Shown: positions 8,501 to 17,245, counted from the stretch's first letter. The stretch is DNA of 64,000 nucleotides from Citreicella sp. C3M06 (GCF_018860705.1 NZ_JAHKQA010000069.1:1-64000); one strand, 5' to 3'. Notes: generated by a model not told the origin, from the sequence alone. A program made the numbers and translations.

Positions 8501-8889
8501 CCGCGCTCTATCATCTGGACAACACCCTCCCCGAGCGTCCCCGTGCCCGCGCCCTGACCGAAGAGATCGCCCGCGTGGTGCATGCCCGCGCCGCGCATCC
8601 CGGCTGGATCGCGGGGATGAAGCAACATGGCTTTCGCGGCGCCGCCGAGATCGCCGCGACGCTGGACAACATGGCCAGCTTTGCGCATCTGGCCGGAGCC
8701 GTTTCGCCGCATCTGTTCGACCTCTATCACGACGCCACGCTTGGCGATCCGGAAACCGACGGTTTTCTGCGCGATGCCAATCCGCAGGCGCACGCGGCGA
8801 TGCAGGCCCGATTTGCCGACCTGCTGCGGGCCGGTCTGTGGCGCACCCGGCGCAATTCGGTTCTCGCCGATCTGGAGGATCTGCAATGA
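5584..8889 (+). CDS. cobN: Aerobic cobaltochelatase large subunit CobN
   Basis: CobN is the ATP-dependent cobalt chelatase subunit that inserts Co2+ into hydrogenobyrinic acid a,c-diamide, working with CobS and CobT (not in this window). The product is 1101 residues with the family blocks VDTYVENTLSGAKG near the N-terminus, IGAHGTLEWLPGKSVALS (about 540), the DLWGSATMRTAGEDFA segment (about 780), and a C-terminal GFRGAAEIAATLDNM block. It is shorter than the roughly 1270 residues I recall for the Pseudomonas denitrificans enzyme, apparently by reduced spacers; no frame break is seen. Its stop overlaps cobG by 4 bp (ATGA). Confidence 0.96.
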   Translation: MHVVFRESHGLEETETPTDLGQDAADLVVLSLSDSDLGAFAEGWHRGGGPEGRLPSLRLANIAALKHPLSVDTYVENTLSGAKGILIRLIGGVPYWPYGLQHIQSLARTHGIALAVLPGDGRADSRLDELSTLPISTLRRLAHHCDTGGAIAAQAALAQLALAAGLYAGPVQGPKALPSVGAWTPETGLTCPAAVQALTGQRRIVIVFYRSYLVAADLAPIKAFFHALRDRCCDVVALFAPSLKAPEAAGWLRRQIARLRPDAILNATAFSGKGGDGRSPLDAAGVPVFQVALATSTRDAWAMGERGLSPADLAMHVVLPEVDGRILAGVASFKQPGPRDAHLQFSRHAHQPDPERIDAIATRVMGWLDLADKPPVERRVALILSTYPGKDWNMGHAVGLDAPQSARVICEDLAAAGYDTGTGSPPCGDVLQTGLAARQTRWPLAEYQSALARLPAAMQEALTTAWGAPEDDPDVHDGAFHFAAMPCGKLWIALQPERGLPGGREDSYHDLSRVPRHAYVAFYHWLQQQCDALIHIGAHGTLEWLPGKSVALSGSCWPEVLTGSLPVIYPFIVNDPGEAAQAKRRIGAVTLGHIPPPLRNSGTPDRLARLESLLDEFSNADGLDPRRRDRLQSDIRAEAQTQGIERDLGLDGASCSAEAITRIDRFVCDIKDSQFGEGLHIWGRPPRGKAPFATAGSVAAERQSLLDALDGRRIAPGPSGSPYRGRRDVLPTGRNLFTTDPRAVPTRAAHAQGARLAQELIRRHLQDEGDWPRGVIVDLWGSATMRTAGEDFAMALDLLGVRPVWDAGSERVSGIEVVPLSELDRPRIDVTLRVSGLFRDVFPTLSALFAQAVRALAARDEATDWNPYVGRDDLARVYGPAPGEFGLAMGAALEDYTDAGRRMAGEAWLSASSWALDGETASQDIVGIRNLVAQADGFVHAQDLPETDLLLASDYATHEAGFAAAQQITGGRAALYHLDNTLPERPRARALTEEIARVVHARAAHPGWIAGMKQHGFRGAAEIAATLDNMASFAHLAGAVSPHLFDLYHDATLGDPETDGFLRDANPQAHAAMQARFADLLRAGLWRTRRNSVLADLEDLQ

Positions 8890-10010
8890 CAGTGCCTCCC
8901 ACCGTCAAGGGCTGGTGCCCCGGTGCCTACCGGCCAATGATGTCAGTCGATGGGCTGGTCGTCCGGGTGCGGCCAAGGCTGGCGCGGCTGACCGCCCTGC
9001 AAGCCGCAGGGCTGTGCGACATCGCGCTGCGGTACGGATCGGGATATATCGACCTGACCAATCGGGCGAACCTGCAAATTCGCGGCGTGGCTGACGCGGA
9101 TCATGAACCGGTTCTGGCCGGGTTGAACGCACTGGGACTGCTCGACAGCGATCCAAAATTCGAGGCGCGCCGCAACCTTCTGATCGCGCCCTTCTGGGTC
9201 GAAGGCGACGTGACCGCCCGGCTTGCCCACGCGCTGCTAGATCGCCTTGCCGATCTGCCTGACCTGCCTGCGAAAATCGGCTTTGCGATCGACTGTGATC
9301 TGGCGGGTCCGCAGCTGACGCAGTGCTCGGCGGATATCAGGATCGAACAGGGCGAAACCGGGCTGATCCTGCGGGCGGATGGGGCCGCCCTTGGCCGCGC
9401 CGTGACCGAGAAAACAGCGATCCCCGCGCTGATCGAAATGGCGAACTGGCTGGCCGATCATGTCACGCCGCAGGCGCGCCGGATGGCCTCTGTCGTGGCC
9501 CACGCCCCCCTGCCCCCGGATTGGGCAAACCTGCCGCCCCGCGCCCCCGCGCGTGCGCCGAAAATCGGTCTGCATCCCCTTGGCGCGCTGGTCGGCGCAC
9601 CCTTCGGGCAGATCGACGCGCGTGCCTTGGCCAAGGCCCTGACGGGCACAGCGGGGCTAAGGCTGACGCCGTGGCGCAGTTTCCTGCTCGAAGGCGCGGG
9701 GATGCCCGCGCCGGAGGAATTTATCACCGCGCCCGACGATCCGCTGTTGCGCATCGATGCCTGCCCCGGTGCGCCGCTTTGCCCCTCCGCCAGTGTCGAA
9801 ACCCGCCGCCTTGCGCGGGCGCTGGCCCCAAAGGTGCAAGGCAGCCTGCATGTGTCGGGCTGCGCCAAGGGCTGTGCCCGCGCAAGGGCCGCCGATGTGA
9901 CGCTGGTCGGGCGAAGCGGCAAATTCGATCTCGTGCAGGGGGGCTGTGCAGGCGACAGACCCCTCAAGACCGGGCTGCACCCCCAAGACCTGATGACCGG
10001 AGCATTCTGA
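8886..10010 (+). CDS. cobG: Precorrin-3B synthase CobG
   Basis: CobG is the oxygen-dependent 4Fe-4S monooxygenase that converts precorrin-3A to precorrin-3B, the hallmark of the aerobic B12 pathway. The 374-residue product resembles the nitrite/sulfite reductase ferredoxin-like fold: an N-terminal half-repeat with DLTNRANLQIRGV, and a C-terminal cluster site with CPGAPLCPSA and CAKGCA supplying the four cluster cysteines. The ATG at 8886 overlaps the cobN stop; an upstream in-frame ATG would lie deep inside cobN and was rejected. Its presence indicates the late-cobalt-insertion route. Confidence 0.94.
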   Translation: MTVPPTVKGWCPGAYRPMMSVDGLVVRVRPRLARLTALQAAGLCDIALRYGSGYIDLTNRANLQIRGVADADHEPVLAGLNALGLLDSDPKFEARRNLLIAPFWVEGDVTARLAHALLDRLADLPDLPAKIGFAIDCDLAGPQLTQCSADIRIEQGETGLILRADGAALGRAVTEKTAIPALIEMANWLADHVTPQARRMASVVAHAPLPPDWANLPPRAPARAPKIGLHPLGALVGAPFGQIDARALAKALTGTAGLRLTPWRSFLLEGAGMPAPEEFITAPDDPLLRIDACPGAPLCPSASVETRRLARALAPKVQGSLHVSGCAKGCARARAADVTLVGRSGKFDLVQGGCAGDRPLKTGLHPQDLMTGAF

Positions 10011-10016
10011 CACCCG

Positions 10017-10646
10017 ATGCCGTATACCTATGAAACCGACGGGGCCGCGATCTATCGCCAGTCCTTTGCCACGATCCGGGCCGAGGCCGATCTGGACCGC
10101 TTTGCCCCCGCAGAAGAGCCCATCGTGGTGCGCATGATCCATGCCGCCGGGCTGGTCGGTCTGGAACGCGACGTGCGCCTGTCGCCGGAATTTGCCGAGG
10201 CCGCGCGCGCGGCGCTTGAGGGCGGCGCGCCGATCCTGTGCGATGCGCGCATGGTGTCCGAAGGCGTCACCCGCGCGCGCCTGCCGGCGGACAATCAGGT
10301 GATCTGCACGCTGCACGACGACGGCGTGCGCGATCTGGCGGCGCAGTTGGGCAATACCCGCTCTGCTGCCGCGCTGGAGCTGTGGCGCCCCCATCTTGGC
10401 GGGGCGCTGGTGGCCATCGGCAACGCGCCCACCGCGCTGTTTCACCTTCTGAACATGCTCGAAGACCCGGCCTGCCCGCGCCCCGCCGCGATCATCGGCT
10501 GCCCTGTCGGCTTTGTCGGGGCGCGTGAAAGCAAGGACGCGCTCTGGGCGGCGCAGCCGGTGCCCTGCTGTATCGTCGAGGGCCGTCTGGGCGGCAGCGC
10601 CATCACCGTCGCGGCGATCAACGCCATCGCGAGCCGCGCCGAATGA
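10017..10646 (+). CDS. cobH: Precorrin-8X methylmutase CobH
   Basis: CobH moves the C-11 methyl group to C-12, converting precorrin-8X to hydrogenobyrinic acid. The 209-residue product has the family blocks VRMIHAAGLV with the catalytic histidine near residue 43, ILCDARMVSEGV, ALVAIGNAPTALF, and IIGCPVGFVGARESK. Length matches the family. It begins 6 bp after cobG and its end overlaps cobI by 4 bp. Confidence 0.96.
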   Translation: MPYTYETDGAAIYRQSFATIRAEADLDRFAPAEEPIVVRMIHAAGLVGLERDVRLSPEFAEAARAALEGGAPILCDARMVSEGVTRARLPADNQVICTLHDDGVRDLAAQLGNTRSAAALELWRPHLGGALVAIGNAPTALFHLLNMLEDPACPRPAAIIGCPVGFVGARESKDALWAAQPVPCCIVEGRLGGSAITVAAINAIASRAE

Positions 10647-11371
10647 GCGTCGGCACGATCCACGGCGTCGGCCTTGGCCCGGGCGATCCTGACCTGATGA
10701 GCCTGCGCGCCCATCGGTTGCTGAGCAACGCGCGCCATGTCGCCTATTTCCGCAAGGCCGGACGCACCGGGCAGGCCCGCGCGATCATCGACGGGCTGCT
10801 GCCCCCGGACGTGATCGAATTCGCGATGGAATACCCGGTCACGACAGAAATCCCCCTGAGTGATCCGCGCTACAATCAGCTGCTCTCGGGCTTTTACGCC
10901 GACTGCGCCGGGCATCTGCGGGGCCTCGCCAATCGGGGCGAGGATGTGGTTGTCCTCAGCGAGGGGGATCCGTTCTTTTATGGCTCGTTCATGCATCTTT
11001 ACACCCGGCTGAAGGATGAGGTTCCGATACAGGTCGTGCCCGCGATCACCGGGATGTCGGCCGCATGGACCGCCACGGGCATTCCGATCACGTGGGGCGA
11101 CGATGTGCTGACCGTGCTGATGGGTACGATGAGCGCAAAGGACTTGACCGAGCGGATGAAAACCACCGATGCGCTGGTCGTGATGAAGATCGGGCGCAAC
11201 ATCGACAAGATCCGCGCCGCGCTGGTGGCCGCCGGGAAATACGACGATGCGTGGCTGATCGAATATGCCAGCATGCCGGGCCAGACCGTGCAGCGCCTGT
11301 CAGAGGCGGCGGGGCGGATCACGCCGTATTTCTCGATCATCGTCGTGCATGGACAGGGGCGCAGACCGTGA
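10643..11371 (+). CDS. cobI: Precorrin-2 C20-methyltransferase CobI
   Basis: CobI uses S-adenosylmethionine to methylate C-20 of precorrin-2, giving precorrin-3A. The 242-residue tetrapyrrole methylase starts with GVGLGPGDPDLMSLRA (the N-terminal SAM/substrate loop) and has VVVLSEGDPFFYGSF near 105 and VVPAITGMSAAW near 135, as expected of this family. It overlaps cobH by 4 bp at its start and cobJ by 4 bp (GTGA) at its end. Confidence 0.95.
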   Translation: MSVGTIHGVGLGPGDPDLMSLRAHRLLSNARHVAYFRKAGRTGQARAIIDGLLPPDVIEFAMEYPVTTEIPLSDPRYNQLLSGFYADCAGHLRGLANRGEDVVVLSEGDPFFYGSFMHLYTRLKDEVPIQVVPAITGMSAAWTATGIPITWGDDVLTVLMGTMSAKDLTERMKTTDALVVMKIGRNIDKIRAALVAAGKYDDAWLIEYASMPGQTVQRLSEAAGRITPYFSIIVVHGQGRRP

Positions 11372-12120
11372 CGGGCTGGGTAAAGATCGTCGGGCTGGGC
11401 CCGGGCGCGGATGAACTGGTAACGCCGCAGGTGTCCGATGCGCTGGCGGCAGCCAGCGATGTGATCGGCTATACTCCCTATGTCGCCCGCGTCGCGCCGC
11501 GCGCCGGGCTGACTCTGCATCCCAGTGACAACAGGGTCGAACTTGACCGGGCGCGCCACGCCCTGACGCTGGCTGCACAGGGGCACAGGGTGGCGGTGGT
11601 CTCCTCCGGCGATCCCGGAGTCTTTGCCATGGCATCGGCCCTGTTCGAGGCGCTGGAGCAGGGGCCGACCCATTGGCGCGACCTGCACATCGAGGTGCTG
11701 CCCGGCATCACTGCGATGCTGGCCGCCGCCGCGCGGGCCGGGGCACCGCTCGGGCATGATTTCTGCGCCATCAATCTCAGCGACAACCTGAAACCATGGG
11801 CCCTGATCGAAAAGCGCCTGCGCCTTGCGGTCGAGGGCGATTTCGCCATGGCATTTTACAATCCCCGGTCGAAATCCCGGCCCGAAGGGTTTGCGCGCGC
11901 GCTGGATCTGTTGCAGCAGGCCTGCGGCGATGCGCGCCCGGTGATCTTTGCGCGCGCCGTGTCCACGCCGGAGGAAGACATCCGCGTCGTGCCCCTGCCG
12001 GACGCGCAGCCCGAAATGGCGGACATGCGCACGGTGGTCGTCGTGGGCGCGTCGAACACGCGGGTGATCGACGGCGGGCAGCGGCCGATCGTCTACACGC
12101 CCCGATCGGTCCTGTCATGA
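11368..12120 (+). CDS. cobJ: Precorrin-3B C17-methyltransferase CobJ
   Basis: CobJ methylates C-17 of precorrin-3B and drives ring contraction to precorrin-4. The 250-residue protein opens with VKIVGLGPGADELVTPQ, has VAVVSSGDPGVFAMAS (about 70-85), EVLPGITAMLAAAARAG, and MAFYNPRSKSRPEGF (about 165), all typical of CobJ/CbiH. The start is GTG, the only option that fits the operon overlap with cobI; an ATG far upstream lies inside cobI. Its 3' end overlaps the 3' end of the oppositely oriented cobK by 28 bp. Confidence 0.94.
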   Translation: MTGWVKIVGLGPGADELVTPQVSDALAAASDVIGYTPYVARVAPRAGLTLHPSDNRVELDRARHALTLAAQGHRVAVVSSGDPGVFAMASALFEALEQGPTHWRDLHIEVLPGITAMLAAAARAGAPLGHDFCAINLSDNLKPWALIEKRLRLAVEGDFAMAFYNPRSKSRPEGFARALDLLQQACGDARPVIFARAVSTPEEDIRVVPLPDAQPEMADMRTVVVVGASNTRVIDGGQRPIVYTPRSVLS

Positions 12121-12848
12121 CCCAGCCAGCGCAGAACCGCTGCAACGTCATGCGTTTCAAGCCGCGCGGGCAAAGAAGGCCGGTCGATCATAACCACCGG
12201 AACGCCCAGCGCCCGCGCCGCCAGCAGCTTGGCCTGCGCCCCGCTGCCGCCGGAATTCTTGGAGACGACAAGATCAATTCGTTGCGTCTGCATCAGGGCA
12301 AGATCGCCCGCATAGGTGAATGGGCCGCGATCCTGTACGACCTCGCACTGCGGAAAGGGCAGCGGGGCATCCGGCGCATCGATCAGGCGCAGCAGGTAGA
12401 AATGCTGCGGATTGGGGGCGAATTCGGCAAGATGCATCCGTCCCACGGCCAGCATGATCCGCGCCGCGGGGCGGTTCAGCGCCGCGACCGCGCCTGCGAT
12501 ATCCGGCACATGGGTCCAGCTGTCGCCCGGCGCGGCGCGCCACGGCGCCCGGCTAAGCGCGATCAGCGGCACATCCGCCTCGGTGCAGGCGCGAACGGCA
12601 TTACGGCTCATCTGTGCGGCAAAGGGGTGGGTGGCGTCGATCACATGACTGATGCGCTGCTCTTTCAGATAACGCACCAGCCCCGCCACGCCGCCAAAGC
12701 CACCGACGCGCTGCGGCAGCGGCTGGCGCACCGGACGCGCCACGCGCCCTGCAAAGGATATGGTGCCGCCAATGCCAGCCTCGCTCAGCGCAAGGCACAG
12801 CGCTGTCGCCTCGGTGGTGCCGCCAAGGATGAGGGGGTTTTGCGCCAT
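12093..12848 (-). CDS. cobK: Precorrin-6A reductase CobK, reversed in the operon
   Basis: CobK is the NADPH-dependent reductase converting precorrin-6A to precorrin-6B. The 251-residue product starts MAQNPLILGGTTEATALC (nucleotide-binding turn), followed by the VIDATHPFAAQMSRNA substrate motif (about 80-95) and VSKNSGGSGAQAKL (about 200). It is the only cob gene on the minus strand within the plus-strand operon. Its ATG (12846-12848, complement) overlaps the cobL ATG (12847-12849) by two bases, and its tail overlaps cobJ by 28 bp. Its promoter must therefore lie within cobL; none could be identified. Upstream in-frame ATGs would lie inside cobL and were rejected. Confidence 0.93.
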   Translation of the reverse strand: MAQNPLILGGTTEATALCLALSEAGIGGTISFAGRVARPVRQPLPQRVGGFGGVAGLVRYLKEQRISHVIDATHPFAAQMSRNAVRACTEADVPLIALSRAPWRAAPGDSWTHVPDIAGAVAALNRPAARIMLAVGRMHLAEFAPNPQHFYLLRLIDAPDAPLPFPQCEVVQDRGPFTYAGDLALMQTQRIDLVVSKNSGGSGAQAKLLAARALGVPVVMIDRPSLPARLETHDVAAVLRWLGHDRTDRGV

Positions 12849-14046
12849 GACTAAGGCTCCTTGGCTGACGATCATCGGGATTGGCGAAGATGCGCCGGAC
12901 GGGCTGCCGCGCGCAAGCCTTGAGGCGCTTGAACAGGCGGAAATCATCATGGGCGCGCCGCGTCATCTGGCGCTGCTGCCGCCACTTGAGGCAGAGCTTG
13001 TGACCTGGCCGGTGCCCTTCGCGGACGGGATCGACATCTTGCTTAGCCATCGCGGGCGGCGCGTTGCCATGCTGGCCTCGGGTGATCCCTTCTGGTTCGG
13101 GGCGGGGACCAGTGTAACCCGCCACCTTGCGCCCGGGGACTGGCGCGCCCTGCCCGGTGTGTCGACCTTTTCGCTGGCGGCCAGCGTGATGGGCTGGCCG
13201 CTGGAAACGACGCGCTGTTTCGGGCTGCACGCGGCCCCGCTGACCCGGCTGCGCCCGGCGCTGGCGGCCGGCGTGCGGCTGATTGTGCTGCTGCGCGACG
13301 GGGCGGCAGTGCGGGCCTTGGCGCAGTATCTGAGGGCACAGGGCTGGGGCGAGTCCCGGATCAGCGTGCTGGAATCGCTGGGCGGGCCGCAAGCCCGGCG
13401 CAGCGATCTGCGCGCCGCCGACGGTGTGACCGGCGATCCTGCCCACCCGGTCTGCGCGGCCATCGAGATTGCCGGCACGGGCACGGCGGTGCCGCTGACC
13501 AGCGGGCGACCGGACGCGCTGTTTGACAGTGACGGCACGATGACGAAACGCCCCGTGCGGGCGCTGACCCTGTCGGCGCTGGCCCCGCGCCCGTTCGAAC
13601 ATCTTTGGGACATCGGCGGCGGATCGGGCTCGATCGCCATCGAATGGCTGCTGAGCGATCCGAGCCTGAGCGCCACGACCATCGAACGACACTCTGCCCG
13701 CGCCGCGCGCATTGCGCAGAACGCCGCCGCCCTTGGGGTGGACCGGTTGCAAATCATCGAGGGCGACGCCCCGACCGCGCTAGAGGGCTTGCAAACCCCC
13801 AATTGCGTCTTTGTCGGCGGCGGGCTGTCCGCGACGCTTCTGAGCTGGCTTGAGGCGCGCCTGAAGGTCGGCACGCGGCTGGTGGCCAATGCCGTGACGC
13901 TGGAAAGCGAAGCCTTGCTGATGCAAGCGCAGGCGCGGCTGGGGGGCGATCTGCTGCGCATCGATCTGGCCCGCGCCGCGCCACTGGGGCCGCGGCGCGG
14001 CTGGAAAGCCAGCTATCCCATCGCGCAATGGGCGGTGACGCTATGA
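12847..14046 (+). CDS. cobL: Precorrin-6B C5,15-methyltransferase (decarboxylating) CobL
   Basis: CobL methylates C-5 and C-15 of precorrin-6B and decarboxylates the acetate side chain. The 399-residue bifunctional enzyme has an N-terminal CbiE-type tetrapyrrole methylase (IIGIGEDAPDGL..., VAMLASGDPFWFGAG) and a C-terminal CbiT-type SAM methyltransferase with the DIGGGSGSIAIEW loop (about 255-267). The chosen ATG at 12847 matches the family N-terminus and overlaps the divergent cobK start codon by two bases. It follows cobK rather than cobJ, so transcripts from the main operon must read through the whole of cobK antisense to reach it. Confidence 0.94.
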   Translation: MTKAPWLTIIGIGEDAPDGLPRASLEALEQAEIIMGAPRHLALLPPLEAELVTWPVPFADGIDILLSHRGRRVAMLASGDPFWFGAGTSVTRHLAPGDWRALPGVSTFSLAASVMGWPLETTRCFGLHAAPLTRLRPALAAGVRLIVLLRDGAAVRALAQYLRAQGWGESRISVLESLGGPQARRSDLRAADGVTGDPAHPVCAAIEIAGTGTAVPLTSGRPDALFDSDGTMTKRPVRALTLSALAPRPFEHLWDIGGGSGSIAIEWLLSDPSLSATTIERHSARAARIAQNAAALGVDRLQIIEGDAPTALEGLQTPNCVFVGGGLSATLLSWLEARLKVGTRLVANAVTLESEALLMQAQARLGGDLLRIDLARAAPLGPRRGWKASYPIAQWAVTL

Positions 14047-14405
14047 TCGTCGCAGGGTTTGGATTTCGCAGCGGGGCGGATGAAAGCAGCCTGCGCAGCG
14101 CGCTTGATCTGCACGGCATCGCCCCGGACCGCCTTGCCACCGCAGCGGCCAAGGCGCAGGCCGCGCCCTTCACCGGGCTTGCGCGGACGCTTGGCCTGCC
14201 CATGGTCGCGGTGCCTTCCGATCACCTTGAAAACCAGCCGGTGCTGACGCAATCCGACGCGTCGCGCGCCAGCTACCGCACCGGCAGCGTTGCCGAAGCG
14301 GCGGCGCTGGCCGCGGCAGGGCCCGGCGCGTGCCTGCTCTCGGCGCGGCTGATTTCCCCAGACAGGCTGGCAACCTGTGCAATCGCGATAGGAGACGCGA
14401 CTTGA
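14043..14405 (+). CDS. cobE: CobE, CbiG C-terminal-type protein
   Basis: This 120-residue protein matches CobE, the stand-alone equivalent of the CbiG C-terminal domain, with [13 protein letters not shown] at the N-terminus and the [15 protein letters not shown] segment in the middle. CobE is needed for efficient aerobic B12 synthesis, but its exact role is not settled. The start is the ATG overlapping the cobL stop (ATGA); a start 15 bases upstream would lie deeper inside cobL. The downstream end overlaps cobM by 4 bp (TTGA). Confidence 0.85.
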   Translation: MIVAGFGFRSGADESSLRSALDLHGIAPDRLATAAAKAQAAPFTGLARTLGLPMVAVPSDHLENQPVLTQSDASRASYRTGSVAEAAALAAAGPGACLLSARLISPDRLATCAIAIGDAT

Positions 14406-15196
14406 CCGTTCACTTCATCGGCGCCGGTCCCGGCGCAGCGGATCTACTGACCCTGAGGGGCCGTGACATCATCGCGGCCTGCCCGGTCTGCCTCTATGCC
14501 GGATCGCTGGTGCCAGAGGCGATCCTTGCCCATTGCCCCGAGGGGGCAGAGATCATCAACACCGCAGCGCTGGATCTGGACGCCATCATCGGGCATATCC
14601 AGACCGCCCATGCCAAGGGGCAGGATGTGGCACGGCTGCATTCGGGGGATCTGTCGGTCTGGTCCGCCATGGGCGAGCAGATGCGCCGGTTGCGCGCGCT
14701 GGATATCCCCGTTTCCGTCACGCCGGGCGTGCCGTCCTTTGCCGCCGCCGCCGCCGCGCTTGGCACCGAGCTGACCTTGCCGGGGCTGGCGCAATCGGTG
14801 GTGCTGACCCGCACGAGCGGGCGCGCCTCGAGCATGCCCAAAGGCGAAACGCTGGCCAATTTCGCCGCCACTGGGGCGACGCTGGCCATTCACCTGTCGA
14901 TCCAGAACATCGCCGCCGTCACCGCCGAGCTGACCCCGGCCTATGGCGCCGACTGCGCCGTTGCCGTGGTCTATCGCGCCAGCTGGCCCGATGAGCAGAT
15001 CATTCGCGGCACACTGGGCGACATTGCCGGGCGGCTCGGCGCAGAGATCACCCGCACCGCGCTGATCCTTGTCGGCCCGGCGCTCGCTGGCGAAGGCTTT
15101 GACGAAAGCTGCCTCTATGCGGTGGATTACGACCGGCGCTACCGACCGCAAACGGCAGACAGCCCCTGGGCAGGATGGAGCCACGGCGATGATTGA
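14402..15196 (+). CDS. cobM: Precorrin-4 C11-methyltransferase CobM
   Basis: CobM methylates C-11 of precorrin-4 to give precorrin-5. The 264-residue tetrapyrrole methylase begins [18 protein letters not shown] and has [18 protein letters not shown] (about 80-97) and [16 protein letters not shown]. The start is a TTG at 14402 that overlaps the cobE stop; no ATG or GTG exists between that point and the conserved N-terminal motif. It overlaps cobB by 8 bp. Confidence 0.94.
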   Translation: MTVHFIGAGPGAADLLTLRGRDIIAACPVCLYAGSLVPEAILAHCPEGAEIINTAALDLDAIIGHIQTAHAKGQDVARLHSGDLSVWSAMGEQMRRLRALDIPVSVTPGVPSFAAAAAALGTELTLPGLAQSVVLTRTSGRASSMPKGETLANFAATGATLAIHLSIQNIAAVTAELTPAYGADCAVAVVYRASWPDEQIIRGTLGDIAGRLGAEITRTALILVGPALAGEGFDESCLYAVDYDRRYRPQTADSPWAGWSHGDD

Positions 15197-16523
15197 TCCA
15201 GCCGCCCTTCCGCCCGGCCTGCTGATCTCGGCCCCGTCTTCGGGCACTGGCAAGACCACGGTGATGCTGGGCCTGCTGCGAGCGCTGCATGACGAGGGGC
15301 TGTCGGTACAGCCCTATAAATCCGGCCCCGATTACATCGATCCCGCGTTTCACCGCGCCGCCTCTGGGCGAGCCTCGTTCAATCTGGATAGCTGGGCGAT
15401 GGGGGCCGACCTTCTGGGCGCACTCACGGCGCAGGCGCAGGGCGCGGATATCTGTATCGCCGAAGGGTCGATGGGGCTGTACGATGGGGTCGCCACACGC
15501 GGCCAAAGCGGGTTTGGCAGTTCTGCCGAAACCGCGATGCACATGGGCTGGCCGGTGGTGCTTGTGGTCGATGTCAGCGGGCAGGCGCAATCCGCCGCCG
15601 CGACCGCGCTTGGGTTTTTGGCCTACCAGCCCGATCTGCCCTTTGCCGGGGTGATCCTGAACCGCGTGGCATCCCCGCGCCATGAGCGGCTGGCACGACT
15701 GGGGATGGAGCGGGCCGGAGTGAGGGTGCTGGGCGCCCTGCCCCGGCGCGGCGATCTTGCCCTGCCAGAGCGGCATCTGGGCCTTGTTCAAGCCGCCGAG
15801 CATCCCGATCTGGAGGCCGCGATCACCGCCTACGCCGCCTTCCTGCGCGCGCATGTCGATCTGGACGCGCTGCGAAGCGCCGCGCGGGGGCGGCATGGTC
15901 TAGCAGCCGCGCGCCCGCTGCCATCGGCACCGGCGGGGCGGATCGCGCTGGCGCAGGATGCGGCGTTTTCCTTTACCTATCCGCATCAGCTGCAAGGCTG
16001 GCGCGCGGCGGGCGCGGAAATACTGCCCTTTTCCCCCTTGGCCGACGAGGCCCCCGACGCCAGCGCCGATCTGGTCTGGCTGCCGGGCGGCTATCCCGAA
16101 CTGCACGCCGGACGGCTGGCAGCAGCGCACAACTTTCGCGACGGGCTGATCCGCCACGCCCAGACGCGGCCCGTTCACGGCGAATGCGGCGGCTATATGG
16201 CGCTTGGCGCCGCGCTGATCGACAAGCAGGGCACCGCACATCAGATGGCCGGTCTGCTCGGCCTTGTGACCAGCTATGAAAAGCGCAAGTTTCATCTGGG
16301 CTATCGGCGCGTCGATCTGCTGGCCGCGATGCCGGGGCATGCTGTGGGGGCGCAGTTGATGGGCCATGAATTCCATTACTCGACCATCATCGAACAACCC
16401 GATGCGCCGCTGGCGCGGGTGACGGATGCCGATGGCGCGCCGGTGCCCGAAACCGGATCGCGCCGAGGCCATGTCACCGGCACGTTCTTTCACCTCATCT
16501 CCGCACAAGAGGCCCCGCGATGA
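15189..16523 (+). CDS. cobB: Hydrogenobyrinic acid a,c-diamide synthase CobB
   Basis: CobB amidates the a and c acetate side chains of hydrogenobyrinic acid using glutamine and ATP. The 444-residue protein has an N-terminal dethiobiotin-synthetase-like ATPase domain with P-loop [11 protein letters not shown] (about 14-24) and [12 protein letters not shown], and a C-terminal class-I glutamine amidotransferase domain with the nucleophile region [12 protein letters not shown] (about 330-340). The ATG at 15189 is chosen because the P-loop follows at the normal distance. It overlaps cobM by 8 bp and cobA by 4 bp. Confidence 0.95.
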   Translation: MIDPAALPPGLLISAPSSGTGKTTVMLGLLRALHDEGLSVQPYKSGPDYIDPAFHRAASGRASFNLDSWAMGADLLGALTAQAQGADICIAEGSMGLYDGVATRGQSGFGSSAETAMHMGWPVVLVVDVSGQAQSAAATALGFLAYQPDLPFAGVILNRVASPRHERLARLGMERAGVRVLGALPRRGDLALPERHLGLVQAAEHPDLEAAITAYAAFLRAHVDLDALRSAARGRHGLAAARPLPSAPAGRIALAQDAAFSFTYPHQLQGWRAAGAEILPFSPLADEAPDASADLVWLPGGYPELHAGRLAAAHNFRDGLIRHAQTRPVHGECGGYMALGAALIDKQGTAHQMAGLLGLVTSYEKRKFHLGYRRVDLLAAMPGHAVGAQLMGHEFHYSTIIEQPDAPLARVTDADGAPVPETGSRRGHVTGTFFHLISAQEAPR

Positions 16524-17245
16524 CCGGCTTTGTCAGCTTCGTGGGCTCTGGCCCCGGCGATCCCGAATTGCTGACGCTCAAGGCGGTGGACCGTCTGAAA
16601 CGGGCCGATGCCGTGCTGTTTGACGATCTCAGCGCTGGCCCGATCCTTGCCCATGCGCGCAGTGGGGCCGACCTTGTCGGGGTCGGCAAACGCGCCGGGC
16701 GCGCCTCGCCCCGGCAGGATCACGTCAGCCGCCTGCTGGTGGATTACGCCCGGATCGACCAACGGGTGGTGCGGTTGAAATCCGGCGATGGCGGCCTGTT
16801 CGGTCGCCTCGAGGAAGAGCTGCTCGCCCTGCGCGCCGCCGGGATCCCCTATGAGATCATCCCCGGCGTCCCCTCCGCCGTGGCGGCGGCGGCGGCGGCA
16901 GGCATCCCCCTGACCCGTCGCCTGACGGCGCGCCGGGTGCAGTTTGTCACCGGCCATGACGTGACCGGCAAATTGCCGGGCGACATCAGCCTGACCGCGC
17001 TGGCCGATCCGGCCGCGTCGACCGTGATCTTCATGGGCAAGCGCACCTTTCCGGGGCTTCTGGCGCAGCTGCTGGCGCATGGGCTGCCGCCGGGCACGCC
17101 CGCAATCCTTGCCGAGGATGTCAGCCGCCCCGAACAGCGCATCACCCGGTCGGACGTCTCCGATCTGGCCGAGCGGCTGTCGCATGAGTTCGGCGACAGC
17201 GCGGCGCTGATCCTCTATGGCCCGCTGGCCGAGGCGCCGTCATGA
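16520..17245 (+). CDS. cobA: Uroporphyrinogen-III C-methyltransferase CobA
   Basis: CobA (SUMT) adds methyl groups at C-2 and C-7 of uroporphyrinogen III to form precorrin-2, committing it to the corrin branch. The 241-residue protein begins VSFVGSGPGDPELLTLKA and has VLFDDLSAGPIL, VGKRAG, and IPGVPSAVAAAAAAGIPLTR. The usual GGDPFVFGR loop is altered to KSGDGGLFGR (about 93-102), a departure from canonical SUMTs, but the overall order of motifs is intact. It is coupled to cobB and cobF by 4-bp overlaps. Confidence 0.9.
   Translation: MTGFVSFVGSGPGDPELLTLKAVDRLKRADAVLFDDLSAGPILAHARSGADLVGVGKRAGRASPRQDHVSRLLVDYARIDQRVVRLKSGDGGLFGRLEEELLALRAAGIPYEIIPGVPSAVAAAAAAGIPLTRRLTARRVQFVTGHDVTGKLPGDISLTALADPAASTVIFMGKRTFPGLLAQLLAHGLPPGTPAILAEDVSRPEQRITRSDVSDLAERLSHEFGDSAALILYGPLAEAPS

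Noticed and set aside
12601-13752. 383-codon minus-strand frame over cobL
   Set aside because: Antisense to cobL, low-complexity basic product and no start signal. It was checked because cobK is genuinely antisense in this area, but only the cobK frame carries motifs.
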